Below are positions 59,467-64,000 of a stretch of DNA of 64,000 bases, piece after piece. A program made the translations under genes and the position numbers. Within the stretch, counting starts at the first letter, position 1. The number at the start of each line of letters is the position of its first letter. The DNA is from Porcipelethomonas sp964621265 (lineage in GTDB: Bacteria; Bacillota; Clostridia; Oscillospirales; Ruminococcaceae), in NCBI GenBank assembly GCA_964621265.1, contig CAZULQ010000003.1:1-64000 (forward strand), given 5' to 3'. The notes beneath the pieces were generated by a model. The model was not told the DNA's origin. It saw only the letters and a program-made list of their open reading frames with translations, and did no database searches.

Positions 59467-61737
59467 TTATGTTAATGTAATCTTACCATCTGCGGCAATG
59501 TCTGCAACCTTATGTACTGTCACTAATTTTGTAACAGCGTCAGTTGCTATAAAGTATACACCCGCCGCCTGTGTTACCGGCTTTGACGCCTTCAGAGTAA
59601 GATTGAATGTACTCTTATCCATTTTAACAGTTACTTCCTTACTCTTTACAACAGTAGCCTTCTTACCTGTAGCATTAACCACAGGCTCAGCTGTTGCCAC
59701 AACAGCCTGAATCTTATCAGTTGTTGAATCACTTGTGCCATTTATTGTAAGAGTTGTGTCAAGCGTAATAGTATCACCCTTTTCGCTGATTTCAGGACTG
59801 CTTGACTGTGCTGTACATTTTGCAGTCTTTACAGGTGAGTAAACCTGAACATTTACGCTTGTTTTTTTACCACTCTGTTCACACATTACAGTAACAGAAA
59901 TTTTTGCTGTCTTGCCTGCCTTTAAAAGCTTGTTACCTGTAACATCAAAGTAGATGTTGCCGTCAGAATCCTTCTTTACGTCTGTGAATGAAATGATACC
60001 GCCATCATTCTTCTTGGCAGTGACAGTATAGGTACAATCTTCTGATACCTCTCCTTTTTTCACAAACGGAGCAATATATACTCTGCTGCTTTTACCGCCT
60101 GCAATTACATTTACCGCTTTAAGCTTTTCCTTTTTGTCATTTGCTGTCTTTTCAGGATCATCAAAAAGGTAAAGAGCTGTTGGAGCATTTTTTACCGTAA
60201 CTTTAAATGCTTCATACTCAAGCGTACCTGTGTCAGTTGCGTAAATATATGCTGTTCCGCCCGACTTTGCTGCAAGTTTGCCCTTGCTGCTTACTGTAAC
60301 AACAGTTTTGTCTGACTTTGTTATAACCTTATGCTTTGCCACATCATATTCAGGAGTACCAGAAAGCATAGCAGTCCAAACAAGCTTACCTTTCTGAGTT
60401 TTACCCTTGCTGTTATACCAGTTTGTAGGTGTGATTTTTGGAGTCAGCTGGAATGATTTGAAGTTTTTAGAACCATTTGCCCATACTACAACGCCTTCGT
60501 CATCGTCATCAAATGTAGGCTTTTCTTCTTCCTTATAGACACCATTAAATGTTGCACTGTCATCTAATTCACTTGAATAGTCCTTATCAGATAGCTTAAG
60601 AACATTCTTGTCAAACATTCTTATTGTATCTTCGCTATACGTGTAAACAGTATCTCTTGATCCAACAGTTCTTACATATCCACCAATAACAGAGCCTTTA
60701 AACCCCTTCAGGAAATAATTTTCATGCTGAGTATTTCCATCACCATCACACCATGTAACATCTACATGATAGTTTCTGCTTCCGATTGAAACAACATTCC
60801 ACATATGGTACTCACCGTTAACATTTCCTAAAACGGTTTTACAGTCAACATATCCTGAAAAATCTGAAAGCTGACATAGATAATAGAACGCCTCTGCATA
60901 GCCCTCACATACTATATTAGTATTCTCATCTCCGTCAAAAGCATGAATGACACGCCATGGATCAATTCCCACTTTTGATGACCCTTTTTTAGCAGCATTT
61001 TTATCATATACAACAAGATCACATATTTTTTCCTTATAAGCCCTTAACTTCTCAACATTACTTTTTCCCGCATTTTCTGTAACTATTGCTTTCGCATTTT
61101 TTACAGCAGTCACAACTGCCGATGTTTTAGTTTTGTCAACAACATGGTTGTCACCAGATGAATAATTCTTATCTACATAATAATTATATGTAATTTTATC
61201 TAAGACTACATTTGTAGAATTTACATCAGCTGTATATCTATAAGCTATACGGCTTTCGTGCCAGTATAATTCATAAGGCATGTCAGCACGTACATATTTG
61301 TATACCAAATATGCGATATCCTCAACTGCGTCTTCAACATCCGATCTGCTACAACCTGATGTCAATCCAAGCTGTTCATATGTAAATGACACATCTGTAA
61401 CCGTAAAAATCGTTGATGTTTCTTTACCGGCTGCAACATCAGATATTTTCGATCTCAGTGCATTATATATAGTCAGCGCACCGCCACTTAGCCTTGACGA
61501 TCCTAGTGCAGAAGTCGCAACATAATTGGAAACTGATTCTTCATCAAAAAGCTGCTGCTCAAAATAGCCAAGAAGAAGTTCGTCATTGTCAGGTAAGTTG
61601 TCAGCATTTTCTGATACAACAATCTCCTCTGAAACATGTATATCAGGCTCAGCTCCAACATTAATAGAACTAAACGCTGAAAGTGATAATGTTGCCGCCA
61701 TTAAGGTCGCCATAAATTTTTTGAATCTGTATTTCAT
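59467..61737 (-). CDS. Secreted transglutaminase-like protein with Ig-like C-terminal domains
   Basis: 756 residues. Signal peptide at about 1-29. The transglutaminase-like core (about 225-345) has catalytic Cys in NIVCEGYAEAF, His in EYHMWNVV and Asp in NYHVDVTWCDGD. The C-terminal half (about 400-750) consists of beta-rich, Ig-like or Big_2-like segments such as KGKLAAKSGGTAYIYATDTG. It would act on surface or extracellular proteins as a cysteine protease or cross-linker. It is single, chromosomal and unrelated in domain order to the ICE transglutaminase-like lipoprotein. Confidence 0.85.
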   Translation of the reverse strand: MKYRFKKFMATLMAATLSLSAFSSINVGAEPDIHVSEEIVVSENADNLPDNDELLLGYFEQQLFDEESVSNYVATSALGSSRLSGGALTIYNALRSKISDVAAGKETSTIFTVTDVSFTYEQLGLTSGCSRSDVEDAVEDIAYLVYKYVRADMPYELYWHESRIAYRYTADVNSTNVVLDKITYNYYVDKNYSSGDNHVVDKTKTSAVVTAVKNAKAIVTENAGKSNVEKLRAYKEKICDLVVYDKNAAKKGSSKVGIDPWRVIHAFDGDENTNIVCEGYAEAFYYLCQLSDFSGYVDCKTVLGNVNGEYHMWNVVSIGSRNYHVDVTWCDGDGNTQHENYFLKGFKGSVIGGYVRTVGSRDTVYTYSEDTIRMFDKNVLKLSDKDYSSELDDSATFNGVYKEEEKPTFDDDDEGVVVWANGSKNFKSFQLTPKITPTNWYNSKGKTQKGKLVWTAMLSGTPEYDVAKHKVITKSDKTVVTVSSKGKLAAKSGGTAYIYATDTGTLEYEAFKVTVKNAPTALYLFDDPEKTANDKKEKLKAVNVIAGGKSSRVYIAPFVKKGEVSEDCTYTVTAKKNDGGIISFTDVKKDSDGNIYFDVTGNKLLKAGKTAKISVTVMCEQSGKKTSVNVQVYSPVKTAKCTAQSSSPEISEKGDTITLDTTLTINGTSDSTTDKIQAVVATAEPVVNATGKKATVVKSKEVTVKMDKSTFNLTLKASKPVTQAAGVYFIATDAVTKLVTVHKVADIAADGKITLT

Positions 61738-61961
61738 ACAATCAATCCCTTCTTGTATTAATTATATTTTCCATATATATACTTTATCGGCAGAAAAGTC
61801 AATATTTCTATACATAAATCTCACAAAAATAAGTCATCGTTTATGTACAATATTCAATATATCATAATCCCAACCCTCCGCATTTGTTAAACATCAACAA
61901 AAAGGCTGCATAGCTTAATGCTACACAGCCTTATAGTATAATCTCATATTTTGTTTTAATG
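61738..61961. other. Spacer with a small terminator
   Basis: 224 bases, AT-rich. AAGGCTG...CAGCCTT near 61900-61933 with a short spacer fits a terminator for the minus-strand nucleotidyltransferase gene. The rest presumably holds the promoter of the secreted transglutaminase-like gene. Nothing else is seen. Confidence 0.55.
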
Positions 61962-63104
61962 CTACTTGTTAATTTCTTCCTTATTCAGAATCTTTAACTC
62001 GGAAGAAATCTTCTTTCTGTCAACAAAAATACCTCTGAATAATCTCATAACCCATGCTACAGGGATAAGCACCTTTGTTTTGTAGCAGAAAGGATATCCG
62101 ATTTTAAACACAAGCATTGGCGGGAACAGACGTCTTAAAACGTATTTAAACTTATAATTCTTCTTGGACTTGTCATATGTGGCATTAATTCTGTTCTTTA
62201 TTTCATTTTCAAACGAACCATAAGTACCGGAAACAAGGAACCTTTCAAGCATTTGTTTTTCATCTTCGGATAATGGCTTTTCGCCGAAAAGCTTTTGACT
62301 CAGAAGTCTGTTCTGATTTTCAAACTCCCACATATTAAGCTTTTTGCATTCCTTTTCAATGTATTTCCAGTCAAGCTTGTCTTCCATCTTTTTAAGGTAA
62401 AGATAAGTGTCAACAAGTGAACGCAGGCCCGTTCCGCTTACTGTATAATGCTTATATTCATGAAATGTAATATAAATATAGAAATCTTCGTCTGTGAAGT
62501 TATACTCAAACTTCCTGTTCTCTTTAAGAACCAGTCTGTCCTTGACATTCTTATAGTATTTATAAGCCAGCGCTGTCGATTTATTTGCAAGACCTGTGTG
62601 CAGTTCAAAATTATAAATCGGCTGTTTTAAATACTCATCATGATTATTTTTTGCAAAGAGCTCACAGTAGTAGCCCCTTGCAGTCATAAAATCATAAACC
62701 TGTTGCTGAAATGCTCTGTCATACAAAATATCATTATCAGTCATTTCTCTCATACCGAATTTCGGATAAAAATCCTTGAGATAGATGCCCTTGAGAGACA
62801 TATGCCATATTCCGTTATCCTCAAAGTATTTCAGAATCTGCGCTCTTTCAGCTTCAAAAAGTATAAGCTTTCTGATTACCTTTTCCTTGGCCTGCTTCCA
62901 TTCTGATGACAAAACTATTCCCGCAGATTCAAGAGTAAGAGAAACAAGTGACACCAGACTATGAAACTTACTTTTTTCATAAACCTCATCAAGGTTCATC
63001 TTTTCAATTCTGCTTTTGTCCGGGATTTGCTCATTTATTCCGCATTTTACTAGATACAGCACATCATAGTCTGTATTCACAATTTTATCATTCATTCTAT
63101 ACAC
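61962..63104 (-). CDS. Nucleotidyltransferase-fold protein (PF14907 type)
   Basis: 380 residues. The segment FEDNGIWHMSLKGIYLKDFYPKFGMREMTDNDILYD (about 97-133) has the L-K-G and D-x-D-x-L features of the NTP_transf_5 family, followed by a helical domain. These proteins often accompany peptide-export ABC transporters and RiPP (for example lasso peptide) or exopolysaccharide clusters. Here the gene overlaps the end of the ABC exporter gene by 13 bases, so they are co-expressed. The substrate is unknown, and the precursor peptide, if any, lies outside the window. Confidence 0.78.
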   Translation of the reverse strand: MYRMNDKIVNTDYDVLYLVKCGINEQIPDKSRIEKMNLDEVYEKSKFHSLVSLVSLTLESAGIVLSSEWKQAKEKVIRKLILFEAERAQILKYFEDNGIWHMSLKGIYLKDFYPKFGMREMTDNDILYDRAFQQQVYDFMTARGYYCELFAKNNHDEYLKQPIYNFELHTGLANKSTALAYKYYKNVKDRLVLKENRKFEYNFTDEDFYIYITFHEYKHYTVSGTGLRSLVDTYLYLKKMEDKLDWKYIEKECKKLNMWEFENQNRLLSQKLFGEKPLSEDEKQMLERFLVSGTYGSFENEIKNRINATYDKSKKNYKFKYVLRRLFPPMLVFKIGYPFCYKTKVLIPVAWVMRLFRGIFVDRKKISSELKILNKEEINK

Positions 63105-64000
63105 TCCACGGTTATCTGTTTTTCTTCAAAATTAACAATCTTATTGCATATTTCCAATGAAGCAGGTCTGTGAGTTACTGTTATTACTGTCTTGTTGGTC
63201 ATATTTTTCAGATTTTCAATAACTCTTCTTTCGGTTTCTGAATCAAGTGAGCTTGTTGCTTCGTCAAGGAGAAGTATCGGTGCGTCCGAGAAAATCGCCC
63301 TTGCAATTGCAATACGCTGCATCTGACCTTCCGACACACCCTGTCCCCTTTCGCCCAGGACGGTATCAAGTCCGTTTTCAAGCTCGTCCACAAACTCATC
63401 GGCACATGAAATTTTAAGTGCCGTTTTAATTTTTTCGGTTTCTTTCATTTTTGTCTTGTCAGAGAAGGTTATTACTTCTCTGATAGTTCCGCTCATAAGC
63501 TGATTACCCTGCGGAACATACGAGAAAAATCTGCTCCACTTTGAAGACATCTTCATTTCATTGCCTTCATTGTCGGATAAAAGATATTCCCCTTCATCAA
63601 GGTGATAGAGACACATCAGCAGCTTGAGCATTGTAGATTTTCCGCAGCCCGATTGCCCTGTGAACGCTACATAATCACCCTTATTTATTTCAAGGTTTAC
63701 ATTTTTCAGTACAACCGGCATCTTTGATTTATCCTGACTTTTACCGATTGGCTGATAAGTAAATCCGGCATTTTCAAAAATAAACTTTTTAAATTTGTTA
63801 TTATAAAAGCTGTAAACTTCATCGCATGATTTTGACTCTTCAATAAATCTGTCGTCAAATCTGCTTGCTTCAATAATTCTTTCGGCACTTGCAATTACAG
63901 CATAATACTTGGGCAGAAAGCCTGAAATATTTGCGAAAGGTGCCTGAATCTGATTGATAAGCTGTAAAATCGTCATCAGTGTGCCGTAAGAAACTGTATT
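63092..64000 (-). CDS. ABC exporter, C-terminal part (membrane end and ATPase domain), truncated by the window
   Basis: The reading frame is open to the window edge, so the 5' part is missing. The visible residues are the last helix of the transmembrane domain (G-T-L-M-T-I-L-Q-L-I-N-Q-I-Q-A-P-F) and a full ATPase: Walker A GQSGCGKST, Q-loop YVPQGNQL, signature VSEGQMQRIAIARA, Walker B ILLLDEA and the H-loop VTHRP. The fused membrane-ATPase layout is that of peptide or lipid exporters. It forms an operon with the nucleotidyltransferase-like gene. Confidence 0.9.
   Translation of the reverse strand, partial: NTVSYGTLMTILQLINQIQAPFANISGFLPKYYAVIASAERIIEASRFDDRFIEESKSCDEVYSFYNNKFKKFIFENAGFTYQPIGKSQDKSKMPVVLKNVNLEINKGDYVAFTGQSGCGKSTMLKLLMCLYHLDEGEYLLSDNEGNEMKMSSKWSRFFSYVPQGNQLMSGTIREVITFSDKTKMKETEKIKTALKISCADEFVDELENGLDTVLGERGQGVSEGQMQRIAIARAIFSDAPILLLDEATSSLDSETERRVIENLKNMTNKTVITVTHRPASLEICNKIVNFEEKQITVECIE

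Overview
The window looks like the chromosome of a sporulating, anaerobic, fibre-degrading Firmicute of the Ruminococcus/Oscillospiraceae type. This is judged from the low G+C feel of the sequence, a spoIIP gene, a GH5 endoglucanase lipoprotein, dockerin-like calcium loops, and a trimeric electron-bifurcating [FeFe] hydrogenase. The species cannot be named from the sequence alone.

About 1.7-48.9 kb is read as one integrative and conjugative element (ICE), almost entirely on the minus strand. From right to left it carries: an accessory block of small DUF proteins and two orphan DNA methyltransferases (44.6-48.8 kb); a surface/transfer block with a transglutaminase-like lipoprotein, a 1434-residue NlpC/P60-SpaA adhesin, a class B sortase, a VirB2-like protein, a TOPRIM protein, the VirD4 coupling protein, VirB6-, VirB3- and VirB4-like proteins and an NlpC/P60 hydrolase (27.6-44.4 kb), interrupted by a HipA-like kinase cassette (29.2-31.0 kb); a likely oriT, an accessory protein and a MobP-type relaxase (25.5-27.4 kb); a cargo region (9.5-25.4 kb); a sigma-like regulator, a probable structured RNA and a MazF-family toxin (7.7-9.4 kb); three tandem serine recombinases, the middle one lacking the catalytic domain (3.6-7.6 kb); and an amidoligase/gamma-glutamylcyclotransferase-like pair (1.7-3.6 kb).

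The most interesting system is the cargo at 9.5-24.8 kb: a complete Agr-type peptide quorum-sensing circuit wired to exported polymorphic toxins. An AgrC-like kinase and AgrA-like LytTR regulator lie at 22.8-24.8 kb. An operon agrD-agrB-RHS toxin-immunity (9.7-17.4 kb) is joined by one-base TAATG overlaps. A second operon (17.6-22.6 kb) encodes a secreted vWA/TSP3 protein ending in a DUF4474-like domain, followed by three related lipoproteins. Both operons start from promoters with the same geometry: 9-mer direct repeats at a 21-bp period, 24 bp upstream of the -10. I infer that cell density, and possibly the density of ICE carriers, switches on toxin production, with the immunity genes encoded in the same transcripts.

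To the right of 49 kb is ordinary chromosome: tRNA-Arg, spoIIP, a polysaccharide deacetylase, the GH5 endoglucanase, an anti-sigma-type ATPase, pnuC behind a candidate regulatory leader, hydCBA-type hydrogenase genes, a secreted transglutaminase-like protein, and, at the right edge, a PF14907-type nucleotidyltransferase beside a truncated ABC exporter. At the left edge is a chromosomal-type AAA-ATPase/PD-(D/E)XK protein. No rRNA genes, CRISPR arrays or intact insertion sequences were seen.
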